Shown here: positions 9,092-62,354 of the stretch, one piece after another
Layout: every line of letters begins with the position of its first letter
How positions within the stretch are numbered: the first letter of the stretch is position 1
Origin: Henricia sp. BOLD:AAB3569
Taxonomy: Eukaryota; Echinodermata; Asteroidea; Spinulosida; Echinasteridae
Assembly: GCA_037783545.1 (NCBI GenBank)
Contig: JBBELK010000636.1
Coordinates: forward strand, 310,001-374,000
Direction of reading: 5' to 3'
Length of the DNA stretch: 64,000 nucleotides
The notes under the pieces: model-generated
The model's input: only the letters and a program-made list of their open reading frames with translations
The model's database searches: none
Told to the model about the DNA's origin: nothing
Position numbers and translations under genes: made by a program

Positions 9092-10062
9092 GGGATTTTT
9101 ATCAATGAAATTTATGCTATAAAACCAATATACTCGGTTACATAAAAATCCTATTTGGAGCTTGTTTTTGGGGTTAAAACAAAGGTTTTCAGTTTTTTTA
9201 TGCTAATGAAAATATGCATATTCATGACTAAGGTCATGATGTCACAAGAGGCAAACACAGGAAAAGCACATTCAACTGTGCACAAAAGATTCCACCTTTT
9301 TTCTCAAACGTCCTGGAACTTTTGTAATCCATGACTGTTTGAGTTTGTTCTACATGTTTCCTGTTGTAAGCCATGACTAAACTGGGGAGAAAACCGCAGC
9401 AATTTGCCACAAGTCCAACTTGAAGTCTTATGTTTTTTCTTAACTTTTCCCTTCTGTCTTCCTTACGTGATGCACTCCAAACAGCGCCCTCTGTCTGTGT
9501 TTATTGCAATGAAATCTTCAAAGTTGAAAAAGGCTACCTTTTATTGATTTTACATCCAAACGAACAATATCATGTCTTGCTGAACAAGTCGTCGCTGTCA
9601 CCACGAAAAGTTCACTTCAGTTACAGTTCGTGAAAACCGCACAGTGTGGGGGACACAAGTTTTCACGAACTGACATCCAAGTGTGCACGCGCACTCCGTA
9701 CACTGCACCCAAAACACATGCATTTTTGTTTCCACGAACTGACACCCAAGAAAACGTTAAATTTATCCGAAAAAAAGCCTTGAAAATGCTCGGTACGAAT
9801 AATATCATCTGAATACTTGTAGAATAATAGTAAAATATTGACCGCAACAATCTCTAATTAGTTAACGATAGGTGTCAGTTCGTGAAAACAAAAATGTTGG
9901 GTGTCAGTTCCTAAAAACAAAAAATTACGTGCTGCTGTCATTTTCTGCCTGAAACGAGCACTCAGGAGTGCTACTGCGTGTCAGTTCGTGGTAACACCGA
10001 AGAAGTAATCCATCATATGAAGCAAACATTAGGCAAAAAGTTGTTCAGCATGTCATGGCCCT
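9092..10062 (+). repeat. Dispersed repeat family B, copy 1, interrupted by an insertion
   Basis: 9092-9588 and 10003-10062 are together colinear with 26662-26108 on the opposite strand. Landmarks are GGATTTTTATCAATGAAAT, ATGTCACAAGAGGCAAACAC, GATTCCACCTTTTT, ACAGCGCCCTCTGTCTGTG and GAACAAG/TAATCCATCAT. Sequence 9589-10002 is absent from the other copy. The related short frames on either strand are not genes. Confidence 0.9.
9589..10002. mobile_element. 414-bp insertion inside family B repeat, AAG target duplication
   Basis: The sibling repeat reads continuously GAACAAG-TAATCC at 26150-26172 (- strand). Here GAACAAG is followed by 414 bases and then AAGTAATCC, giving a 3-bp AAG duplication. 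The insert ends TCGTCGCTGTCACCACGAA and TTCGTGGTAACACCGAAG, an imperfect terminal inversion. The word TGTCAGTTCGTG recurs inside it in both orientations. Confidence 0.8.
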
Positions 10063-10262
10063 TTAATTACTCAGTAATTACTGAGAAATTTAGAAAATGG
10101 CAACCACTATCCATTACATCACCATGTCCTTTTTCATACGACATCAAGAAATTCAGAGTACCTCCTGCTAAAAATGGGTTTGCACCAGATATGTTTATTG
10201 GCTAATAAGGAAAAACGAGGAAAAAGACACTTTTAAAATGCTTTACGTGATGTTCTCATCGG

Positions 10263-10545
10263 AAACATGAATGTTTAACTCATGGGTGATGAGATTTTGA
10301 TATTATATCATGTGTCATATTTTTAACATTTTATTATCATTCTCTCTCTATGGTCAAAACACCACTGATGTTTTGTAAACTAATTTATCCGGTTACATAA
10401 TTAAAGCAGTGCAGTGATGGTGATTACACCAACCTTTCTGCTTCCACATCCAAATTGGAGATTGCAAATTTCCCATTTTCTTTCCATGGATAGTATTTTG
10501 GGGAGGTATTTTATATGATTGTTAGGTCAGAACAAAATCCAAAAT
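10263..10545 (+). repeat. Dispersed repeat family C, copy 2
   Basis: It shares GATGAGATTTTGATAT, CATATTTTTAACATTTTATT, CACTGATGTTTTGTAAACTA, TTACACCAACCTTTCTGCTT and TTTTGGGGAGGTATTTTATA with copies 1 and 5. Its 5' end is less complete than that of copy 1. Confidence 0.88.
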
Positions 10546-10877
10546 CCTTCTTTAATGCCATCTACATTGTACAACCAGTAGTTGTTTTGACATGCATTGA
10601 GAATTATGCATTGTTTGCAGCCAAGACTTCCGTTTGTCTTTTTTAAAACAAAAGACTTTTCGAAAAAAAAGGTTTTTCGCAGCTATTTTTAAAGGCAGTA
10701 TACATGTACATCATTGGTAATCTCGAAAATCTGAAATGTTTACAGATTTACGCCTAACTTACACAATATAAACATGATGACCGTAGAAAACTTCCCCTGA
10801 AATGGTTTTGTCTGAAGTGCTATAGTCTTTGAGAAATGAGTAAAACAATTAGTTTTCGTCTCATGAGACAAAAAATT

Positions 10878-11066
10878 AAATTCGCCCCAAAACCATTTCG
10901 CCCAAGTGCCATTTCGCCCTAAACCACTTCACCCAAGTGCCATTTCGCTCCAAACCACTTCGTCCAAACACTACATCGCCCAAATGCCACTTCGCCCCAA
11001 AACCACTTCGTGCACAAGCCGTGGTTCAGGGCGAAATCGTTCAGGGCGAAGTAGTTTTGGGGCGAA
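10878..11066. repeat. TTCGCCC-rich inverted repeat
   Basis: Repeated TTCGCCCCAAAACCA / TTCGCCCAAGTGCCA units on the left are mirrored by GGGCGAAATCGTTCAGGG and GTTTTGGGGCGAAAT on the right. It ends about 260 bp before the first Gs alpha exon of the window. The + strand frame (10937-11167) is not credible as a gene. Confidence 0.75.
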
Positions 11067-11125
11067 ATGACTGCAAACCCTTTTTTGACTGTTGCGAAAT
11101 GACTGCAAACCCTTTTTTGACTGTT
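11062..11125. repeat. Perfect 32-bp tandem duplication
   Basis: The unit starting GCGAAATGACTGCAAACCC occurs at 11062 and again at 11094 with no differences. It overlaps the right end of the TTCGCCC inverted repeat. Confidence 0.95.
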
Positions 11126-11326
11126 TTCTCAAAAGTTAGACGAAGTACGGAGCTGGTTTTTGCTTAGGTTGGTTTTAATCATGCATATCTTCAATCACAC
11201 AGGGGGAAAAAACAATTTGTGTGTGTAATACTATCTTTATTTGTATACTTTCTTTAAATGAAATCAATCATATCATGTTTTGAATCTACATTTATTGTCC
11301 ATTTCTTTTGTTTCATTTGCCCACAG

Positions 11327-53568
<42,242 letters not shown>

Positions 53569-54252
53569 CACCAGCCCTACCGGATTTTGAGGCCCTCTCC
53601 CTCCCTTTTTAACAGCCCCACCTCCCTCAAACACCTCTTGCTGCAAGAGCGCCCTCACAAGGTGCGCCACAGCCAGGAACGGAAGGCGTAGTAGAAACAA
53701 CGAGATAATTGGATTGGTCGGTTCGTAGACTTGTTTCTAGTCAGGGTTTGGTGCGACAGCTGAGTGTGTGGCTATTTCTGCTCACACCGTTTTTGTTTGT
53801 TTGTTTTTTACGTATCTAATCTTAAAATCACCACGGAAACGATGTTTACTGTAAACAAATTTTGACACTCGTTGTAGCCGCCGAACCCGGAGTATTTTTT
53901 TCTTTCTTTTTTAAACAAAAGAGTCTAAAAAAGGTATGTGAAAACAGAAAAGATGTGATATTTAAACAAAACGAAATGTCAAAAAGAAATTGTTGCAATG
54001 TGATTTTACAGTTTAAATTAATTAACGATTTGAGCGAGGTGCAAGGTATGGCGTTGCCACGTGTGGATGTCTTTAGGTTATGGCAGCCAACCGTTTGCAT
54101 TTATTTGTAATTTGTAGCATGCATGACTTGTACATAGATACATACCCTAAGCTAAATTCTTAAGTTACTTCGAAGGGGGGCCTGATAATCCTAAATACGT
54201 TTCAGTAAAAAAAAAAGTTGGAAGGAAAAGCAAGTCGGAAACACAGAATAAA
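53569..54252 (+). other. Probable proximal 3' UTR of Gs alpha, ending at a candidate poly(A) signal
   Basis: This non-coding sequence follows the TGA directly. The first AATAAA on the + strand that I see is at 54247-54252, with GT-rich sequence (GTTGGTGTGAATTTGTGATG) right after it. Another AATAAA lies at 55353-55358, but that one falls inside a repeat. No splice site or coding exon is apparent. The true transcript end cannot be fixed without RNA data. Confidence 0.5.
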
Positions 54253-55204
54253 GTTGGTGTGAATTTGTGATGTCGTCATGTCAGACGTTTGCATGGATTT
54301 TTTCATTGTAAATCAAAACCTTTGAGGAATTGTAACAATAGAATGAACTTGGTGTCTGGGCCACCTTTAACAATTGATAAGGCAACCATTCAAATTTCTG
54401 TAGTTGACTTGAGAAATACAAATATTTTAGGGTTCATGCAATTTTTGGAACACACAGTTTGCACAAGTTCCATATGGTAAGGGGTCAGTGGATTCAGATC
54501 TGGATTAGAATGGATCCTACATCTGGATTCATGTGGAGATCTGATCCAGATTTGTAATGACTATTTTCTCACAGCAAAAAACTTTCTAGTCTTTTGTCAA
54601 CTGCAGAAATTTGGCTTTAGATCAAATGTCTCCGAGGTTGACTTTTCAGGCTAAAAATCAATTATATTACAGAGAAACTCACAAACTAACCTACATTTTG
54701 CCAAATCGGTGTTTCCTTGAACACCGACTCCAGAAACTAAGTAAAATTTAGGAAACAATCAAATCAAACACTAAAAATCTCCAGCAATTTTTATTTATTT
54801 TTATTTAGGAATTGTACATATTATATAGCCAGGCCGTCATGCAAATTCCTTGTCTCTCTATGTACAGTATGTTTGGGAATTTCGGTTGATTTATAATTAA
54901 AACAATTTCGGTTACAAGTTGTGTCCTAAATTTAAGGAGAAAATGGACTACTTTGATAGTCAACATAATGTAATAGGACTAGATGTGGTTCATATAGTGA
55001 TCGTGTGAATTTGTTTTAAAATGGGACATTTACATGCAACTTGTACAGTGCAAAACCAAAATGTAGAAAAGGTGATAAAGGACAAAGTTGGTTTCTTTTT
55101 CCCATTATCCGTTTGTGTCATTAGCTGTGTTACTATATAGGAATCTTTTTTTTATGCAGCGATTTCACGACATTCTTGTTGGCGATAGTTTGTGATATTA
55201 AACA
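54253..55204. other. 3' flank of Gs alpha without identifiable elements
   Basis: AT-rich DNA. Not distinguishable between extended 3' UTR and intergenic sequence. No exon or terminal repeat seen. Confidence 0.5.
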
Positions 55205-55778
55205 GGGGCCAATTTCATAAAGCTATTTAGCAGGGGAAAAATTGCTTTATCCAAAATTTATTTGGTTTGTAAAATAGGGTTAGCAGTCAAAATCATATGT
55301 GATGTGTGTATTACAATTGACTGGTGTTCTGCTACTCTTGTTTAATGGGTTTAATAAACTTCAATTCGCAGCTCGTAGGCTGGATTACATGAAGCTTACA
55401 AGTGTCTTTCACTTAAACATTGAGATACATCGGTGGGTGGCGCCATTGTCAGGCGACGGCCAGAGACGCCGGGGAAATTCCCTAAGAATGCTCTTGGATC
55501 TTTTAAGTGCGTTACACAACACACTGGACCAACGGCCTTACATCCCTTCTGAAGGATGTAGCAATTGCGTTTAAGTGCCTTGCTCAAGGGCACAGGTAAC
55601 CCAGCCGGGTATCGAACCCACAACCCCAAGTTTTTGCGAGTCAGTGACCTAAACCACTCGGCCACAGTACCCCACATGTTGACATACAATTTTGACTGCT
55701 TACCCATATTTTTAAAGCTAACAAATTTTGCATTAAGCATAATTTTTTTCTGCTAAACAGCTTTATGAAATTGGGCCC
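55205..55778. repeat. GGGCCAATTTCATAAAGC MITE containing a nested SINE
   Basis: GGGCCAATTTCATAAAGC at the left and GCTTTATGAAATTGGGCCC at the right are inverted. The next inner pair is GGTTAGCAGTCAAAATCATA with GTAAGCAGTCAAAATTGTAT (- strand). Between the inner arms lies a complete tRNA-derived SINE (about 55315-55675), so the MITE was there first. Confidence 0.9.
55315..55675 (-). repeat. tRNA-derived SINE (Leu/Ser-like head)
   Basis: The - strand head (55672 down to 55595) reads GGTACTGTGGCCGAGTGG, an A-box of the class II tRNA type, and later TGGGTTCGATACCCGGC, a good B-box. The head closes with GGGTTACC. The body follows with TGTGCCCTTGAGCAAGGCAC, a phrase common in SINE bodies. Pol III would transcribe it leftward. 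Acceptor-stem mismatches show it is not a working tRNA. Confidence 0.85.
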
Positions 55779-55799
55779 AGGATATAGTGGTTTAATCTT

Positions 55800-58312
55800 T
55801 GTTGAAGACAAACAAACTTGACTTCTTTTTCCTTACAATGTTGGCTTAGATTTGGGGCGTAGTAATTATTTGTTATTTCGGCTGTTGTTTTGTTATCTGG
55901 CTCATATCCCCTCCTATCTGTGGTAATCATCGGTATTTATTATCTAGACAATTTTTCTTCTCCCGTTTTTTGGGGAAGCTGATTTAGCAAAGAGGTAACC
56001 CTCCTGTGTATATACAAAAAAAACTAAAAGTTGGTTTATAAGAACTACATGTAGTGTTAATCTAAGAAGTCCTTGCTGATCTGTTGTACCAAGGTCATTT
56101 TGTTTTTAATGGAAATGAATTTTAGACAAAATGGCTACTTAAAACATGCAACTGGACTAAAGCTGTTGTAGAATGCATTAGCTAAACCTGGAATTTTTTT
56201 TGAACAAATCCACCTTGCTGAAGCCGTTTTCTCAAGAGCGTTTAGGTTGAACTTCTTTCCATTTTCGTTTTAGTTTATTGTCTTTACATTGTATACAAGG
56301 AAATACCACAAAGGTATCACAGAGGAACAAAATGAGAATGCTTTTTAAGATGCAGCTTAAAGGGCAGTTTACAGTCGCCAAAAGCACCAAATCGGCTAGC
56401 GTGCATTAGACTTTAGCCAAGAACAAGCACAGCACAGAAATATACTCGTCTGAAAAAGAAATGCAAAATATATCTTTTTTATCAGAACCGAAGTTTGTTG
56501 AATGCAGTGAACTTGAGGATAACAAGGCACTGATCGACCAAACACTTTGGAATCACTTGCAAGATTGTTATGCTTCAGTGATATCCCCGGTCCAAGTGGA
56601 CCAGTTTGAACAAAGTGATCTGAATTATTACATATCAATGAAATGTAATTCTGGGAGAATCCTGTAGTTACGGGCTCTCAAAAAAACTAATTTTGTTTGG
56701 TATTTTCAACCTGATTGAACCTGCGACGTGGGATAAGCTGACCTCTGCATCCGTGTGCCTCCCATGCAGCCCAAAATGGTGCAGGAACTCTACATGCTCT
56801 AGGAGGCACTTCGGGCAGAGTGGCGCACCCTCAGCGGCTCTTACAGAGACTGATGCAGTCAGCCTTGCTACAATATATGGTCATACATTGTACATGTTAC
56901 TGACCGATAAAATGTTACATATCTCGTCCTCCTTGATCCTTCGGTCAGAGTAAAAAAGTGCGTTTCTGTTTTTGATGAGTATATGTATGTAAGAGATTTT
57001 CAGCAAAAAAAACACTTCACAATGGTAAGAACGACACAAAGACATCAGACTGATCCAAAACAGTTCGTTTCTTTCGTAAAACTTGCATTAAATTATGAAG
57101 CAAAGAAGCAGCAATTTGCCATTGAAGTGTTGCATTGAAGTTGTACAAAAGTGATGTGTCAAAAAACGTGGCCCATTTGAGAAAAATGAAAGTGATTCAT
57201 AATTACTGTAGAGGATGCCACTTTTTTTAACGGCCTTAAAAAATTGAAAAGTGGACTGACCACTTGTGCACGCTAAACTGTTATTGTGTTTGGACACGTT
57301 TCCCAGGCAATGAGTGACCTCATGGCATTTGGCATAATCACTTCTATGACAAATGTACATGATACATAGGGAAATCACAAGCACAGAAAACAGGATACTG
57401 ACTATACAGTATTGCCGGATATAGCAAAATATACTTTTAAAAAATGCAAATTTTTTCAACTGCAAATATTTTGCAAATGTTAGCCACCACGGAGCAGCAA
57501 AATTTCACACCATTCATGTGAAGCATTGTAAATTTAATCTGCACCAATTGTCTGAGCTTGTGACCTTTTTGGGTCTGTCAGATCATGGACTACCTCCATG
57601 GTCAGATGTGTTACGTAACTTTTGTGATTATCAAAATGACAGGTGTGCATTCGTTTTTTGGTTGCGGATAAATAGCAGGTACGTGCTGTTTGCAGTCCAT
57701 TTTTTTGGTGTCCATGACAACCTTACAAAGGATTTTATAAATTCAGAACACATTTTAATACCTTTTATTTCCAAGAGTGATTACAAGACAAGTACAATTC
57801 CTGAAAACAAAATGGTTTGATTGCAATTTCCATAATACTTCTTTGGCAATTTAAACAGGGCAGAGAGGGCACTCATTGTCAAGCCTTGGACCCCTAATTT
57901 ACAGAATTACCCACTTTTCAATCTTGTAAACGTGATGTTGATTTTTGCCTGACAAGTTAATTTTCTATGTCAAAGAATGTTTAAAATCCTGTTTTTACAT
58001 GTATATCCATTGTCGAGCCTTTGCACAGTGTCTCTGTTTAGTCGAAACCGCTTACACTTTTTGGCACAATTCACTTTTTTTTTGAAACCTGGGACCAATT
58101 TATCAAAATCAAACTATGGCAAAAGGTGGTGGTGTAAAGTGCACATATCAGCAAATTATCCAGTATTATTTTCTCATTTCTGTTAATGTGCATTGTGTGA
58201 GTTGTTAGAGGTCTTATGTGTGTAAAAACTGCACAATTTGCAATCTACTTGTCGGTGTACATTCTGCATTTTAATTGCCGGTTGTTCTTTTTTGGTACCC
58301 ACGATAGTTCAT
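55800..58312. other. Intergenic sequence without identifiable elements
   Basis: AT-rich. Open frames at 56461-56667, 56693-56953 and 57518-57820 have no recognisable domain and no splice or composition support. A fragment of the 39297 MITE end lies at 57885-57905. Confidence 0.45.
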
Positions 58313-58466
58313 TACTATAGTCCTTATCGAATAGCCGCCATTTCGTGGGGCACCTTTTGTTACTTAAACCGTTCAACAATGGAAGCACAATATGTGCAAC
58401 CATGCATGTCTTCAAGGAACAAAGAAACTGCCCCACGAAATGGCTGCTATTCGATACGCTCTATAG
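58313..58466. repeat. Hairpin MITE family A, copy 2
   Basis: CTATAGTCCTTATCGAATAG and CTATTCGATACGCTCTATAG ends, with GCCGCCATTTCGTGGGGCAC / GCCCCACGAAATGGCTGC inside. Same family as 11578-11717. Confidence 0.92.
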
Positions 58467-58715
58467 ATCAGCTTGTATTTACTCTCCTGTTTGTAAACTA
58501 TATGTCAAGATGCTGAATTTGCATTTAGTGTAGAAGGGATGATTTTTTTCTACATTCGGGAGGCCACTGTGCCTGGTCGTATATGCGCATCGTGCATCAA
58601 TCGCCGAGCTTCAAGCATCTAGACTTGCTGTGTGGTTTTCCATTGGCGCGTCAAAAACAAGGCTTACTAGGCGCTTGACACACAACGAGCTTGTGCAACC
58701 AGGCCTGCCATATCG

Positions 58716-58875
58716 CTTCGTCGAACGAAGGCGTTCACATTACAGATTTACTTCGTCGAATGAAGCGATCTCTTCGTCGAAGAGATTTTAATCTTCGTCG
58801 AATGAAGAGGCGTGCGTTCACATAAGGAAATCTCTTTGTTGAATCATCGTCGAACGAAGCGATTTCTATAGTTAG
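58716..58875. repeat. CTTCGTCGAATGAAG repeat, copy 2
   Basis: CTTCGTCGAATGAAGCGATC, AATGAAGAGGCGTGCGTTCA and GAACGAAGCGATTTCT correspond to 12595-12830 in the same orientation. Confidence 0.85.
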
Positions 58876-59052
58876 AACGGGGTCTAAGACTGTTAAATTT
58901 GTGTGTTTTTTCCCTAATTTGTTTTGTTTTTCACCCAAAATTTTACTTCACAATTAATGACTTTTGGGAAAAGCTGTCCCAGCTATGGCGGACGTGTACA
59001 GGAAAGTCATCCTGGGAATGGTCTATAATATCTGCAAATGATACAATGAACC

Positions 59053-59194
59053 TTTAAAGGCACAGGCTCGTCAGCAATGCGCGCGCGCCAAATTCGTGCC
59101 ATGAAATACGCAGCTCCATGCCTTTGCTATGGAGCTGCGTATTTCGTGGCACGAATTTGGAGCGCGCGCATTGCTGACGAGCCTGTGCCTTTAA
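59053..59194. repeat. Hairpin MITE family G, short form, copy 2
   Basis: TTTAAAGGCACAGGCTCGTC and GACGAGCCTGTGCCTTTAA are inverted. The arms pair almost completely, with AAATACGCAGCTCCATGCC on the left. The stem would be more than 60 bp. Confidence 0.97.
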
Positions 59195-59761
59195 TGGTCG
59201 TACCCGCATACATCCCACAATGTATAAACTAGCCACTGTTTTGTAGCCCATTTAAAAATGTGTGACCAATTTCAATTTAAACAAGGCCTTTATTTGTAAG
59301 CGCCTTGAGCATCCTTTAAATGGATATAATGCATGTTATAAATCTCTTTATTATTAATTGTCATTTTCTCGAAAATGAGGGCGTACTTAGCACAGCAATT
59401 TCACATACAAAAAGTGAGTACACCATTTCGCCTTCAAATGTTTGCAGATGATTTGTAGAGCTCTTAAAGGTGCATTTTGCCAACAAGTCCGTGGAATTTC
59501 CCTATGTTAAAATACATTTTTTGTAGATCTAACTAGAAGTTTTAAAATCAAGAAATGGAATGTATACATTTAAGTAGACTACACATGCGATTCAAGCTGC
59601 AAGTACAATCGATCAGGAGGCGGCTTGTGCCGTAGTGTGTGAGACAAATGCCGACTTTGTCTATTATGTGAGTAAAGCGACTGAAATGAGACTAGCCAAG
59701 GGTGCTTGTTACTGCCTCACTTCACCCAAATTGGGCAGAACGTATCTTTAACTGTATCTTG

Positions 59762-60006
59762 AAGGGTTTATCCCTCTGTAGGGCTTGCTAAGCTCACGTG
59801 ATAGCCCATCCCAATCAGTGAGTAATAACTGCACTACCGTGATTCGAGACCACCAGTTGGCTTCATAGCTCAATTGGTAGGGCGTCTGCACGTTAAGCAG
59901 AAGGTTCGCGGTTCAAATCCCGGTGGAGCCAAATTGCTTTTCACTGCATCCAGATTTCCTAAACTCCGGGACATTTTCCCAAACGGACATTTGTCCACAT
60001 CTGTAG
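59762..60006 (+). repeat. tRNA-derived SINE, copy 2 (full tRNA-like head)
   Basis: The tRNA-like part is 59859-59931. The acceptor GGCTTCA pairs with TGGAGCC, the D-arm GCTC pairs with GGGC, and the anticodon arm TCTGC-ACGTTAA-GCAGA carries GTT (Asn) but C at position 33 where tRNAs have U. The T-arm GGTTCAAATCCC has two mismatched pairs. Leader and tail sequences are shared with 25317-25530, which marks it as a SINE and not a tRNA gene. Confidence 0.85.
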
Positions 60007-61202
60007 CGAATTAACTGTATCTTGTGCATCTTGCATTGTTGTTTGAGCTTTTCACTAATGTTTGTCAGTCACTTAAGCAGAAATATGTCCTGTGTTTCAG
60101 CAAGCATCCCGTTTTCTTTATGCATGTCCTGCATTTTCCAAGTAACCAGCTCAAAAGCACACTAAGGTCTAGGTACATGTATGAGCAATAAATTTAAGTA
60201 TTGCACACTAAAAAGAAAAGAGAAACAAAAAATAGTGAAACCTCTCAAGTGGAATGCATTTCATTTCTCTTTACTTTCTGCAGCTGTGGGTTTTTGTTCC
60301 GTTTTTTTTTCTAATTATGACTTTTTAAATAATTTGTTGATTTGTTTTTTGGTTACTGAATAGCTGTGATAGCAGTATGTAGCTGCCCACACAATTTATA
60401 TATATTTAAAATAAACCTAATGAATCTTGTAGCAGACAGTGTGAGTGGACTTTCTAATATGCACATGTGCAGTGCTTTTGTCAATAAAAGTAAATAAAGA
60501 GTTACGAAAAGTTGGGTAAATTTTGTACAGCTCAGTTGTGCACAGGTAGTTTGTACTTTAAGTACCCAAACAAATTGCCATTTTGCTGTCGCATAGTTGC
60601 TTAATTGTCTCGTTTTCTGAGCAGAAACGCGTTCAGAAATCATTTCTTGGAAAACAGGAAAGATGCAAATTTTCTCATTACTACTCTGTATCACTTGGTC
60701 AAAATTTATATCGCAAAGAATGTCCTATGATTCATAAATATTGGCTAAATGTGGATCATAAATGTATTTACAGCAACGCCTGTGCACAACTGTCCTATAG
60801 AGAAACCAACTTGTCTTTATGTGTCATTTCAGTCTGTGTGATATGGGTGCAACAGCCGAATCGAAAACATCTTGTATTATATTATACTACAGTTAGAAAG
60901 AGAATTAAAACAAAGGAAAACAAGAAAAAAAAGCGCTATTGATATTTAACAGAGTATTCAAAAGAACCCACTTTTCCATTGACTGTGAGATTTGAATTAT
61001 TATTATTATTACAGATGTATGTGGCTGTAGACAAAGGTGTTACAACGGTTAACGCTGCCTTTTTCTTCAGTAAACAATTAATAAAAATACACTAGAATAG
61101 CCCATTCTGTTGAAATCCGGTGGTGGTTGTGTTGTTTATTGTGTTTAGCTGCTTTTAAAGGTTTGGTGTAATAAAAATTAACACAAGTTTTATACATGAA
61201 TC
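60007..61202. other. Intergenic sequence without identifiable elements
   Basis: AT-rich, with an ATT microsatellite near 60997-61012 and AATAAA words at 60410 and 60483. No gene recognised. Confidence 0.5.
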
Positions 61203-61480
61203 AAAAGATCCTCAAGGAGCGTGACCAGATCACATTTTTGAGCTCCCCATTTTTCCCATGGGTGTTGAGATTTTGATACCATATCATGTATCATATTTTT
61301 CTCATTACCATTCTGAAATTTCGCGCCCACAATCTGTATACATGTATTTCCAGGAATATCGTCAAAAATTTATCCGGTTACATAAAGCAACGCAGTGATT
61401 ACACCAACCTTTTTACTTGCACATCCAAACCGGGGAATGCAAATATTTGTTTTTATTTAATAATTATATTTTATCCATTT
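61203..61480 (+). repeat. Dispersed repeat family C, copy 5
   Basis: CAAGGAGCGTGACCAGATCA, TTGAGATTTTGATACCATAT, ATTTTTCTCATTACCATTCT, TTATCCGGTTACATAAAGCA and ATTACACCAACCTTTTTACT follow the order of copy 1. Confidence 0.9.
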
Positions 61481-61752
61481 AAAAATTAACTTGACACATG
61501 AGGGCGCTATTCACAGCTAGTTACAGAAGGAGCACATGTTTAGTGCAAGTTGAATTGATGACTAGATACGGTAACCAGCAGTTAATTATAGAGTATACAG
61601 CGCTCATCTTACCCGTAGAGCCACTACCCACCGTGCCCTGCGCGCCTGCCATGACGCTCTCTCCTTTTCTCTTTACGCGCGATGGTGAACCGACATGTTT
61701 TTCTGTCACCATCCTTCGAATTCGTCCGATACGAGTTTTGTCTTCACTGTTC

Positions 61753-62211
61753 GGCTGCGTTCGGGCGTGCAGTTCTCGCTACTCCGGAGTAATGCGTGCG
61801 CATTGCACTCGGGTCACATCACGCGAACGGTAAGTCCGCGTGCGCGAATGGCAATCAGTGAAGATGGACGTCTCTTGCCATTACTGCACAAAAAATGCCG
61901 TTTCATTGCTCACAAGAAACTGAGGAAATACAGGCCGTAAGTCCTGGCCTGAGAACCTTTGATGCCGTCTAAAACCAACCTTATTGTTTCAGTTATTGAG
62001 TTGACACGTTGAGCAAATTCACCAAAAATCCCACCCATATTCCACCATCTTCGTACAAATCACATGACACTTGACAGGAGTACGAGCACACTCCCCATTT
62101 GTTGGGGAGTAGTGAGAGCATACTCTCACTGACCCGAGTTTCGTTATTCTTGCCGTTCACGCGCGCAAGAGTATAACTCGTGTTAACACGAGTACACGCC
62201 CGAACGCAGCC
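61753..62211. repeat. Inverted repeat pair within the DIRS-proximal non-coding region
   Basis: GGCTGCGTTCGGGCGTG at 61753-61769 is exactly inverted at 62195-62211 (CACGCCCGAACGCAGCC). ACTCGGGTCA near 61808 and TGACCCGAGT near 62130 extend the relation. Whether it belongs to the retrotransposon or to a separate element inserted between its left terminus and coding part is unclear. Confidence 0.7.
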
Positions 62212-62354
62212 TTCTAGTGTACAGTTCGCCTTCATCGTTAATTCTTCAGTGGATTTTCAACGGTTTCTCCTCCGGCCTTCGTGCACCTATAATTCGCCAA
62301 ACCCACGTTCCTATACGAGACGGAAATCCGGTCTCTCCTCTCCAAGAACACTAT

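Noticed and set aside
56693-56953. 86-residue + strand frame starting MFGIFNLIEP
   Set aside because: Considered as a possible exon because it is locally GC-richer, but no family match or splice-site support could be seen.
59859-59931. Candidate tRNA-Asn(GTT) gene
   Set aside because: C at position 33, mismatches in the T-stem, and shared 5' leader and 3' tail with a second decayed copy show it is a tRNA-derived SINE.
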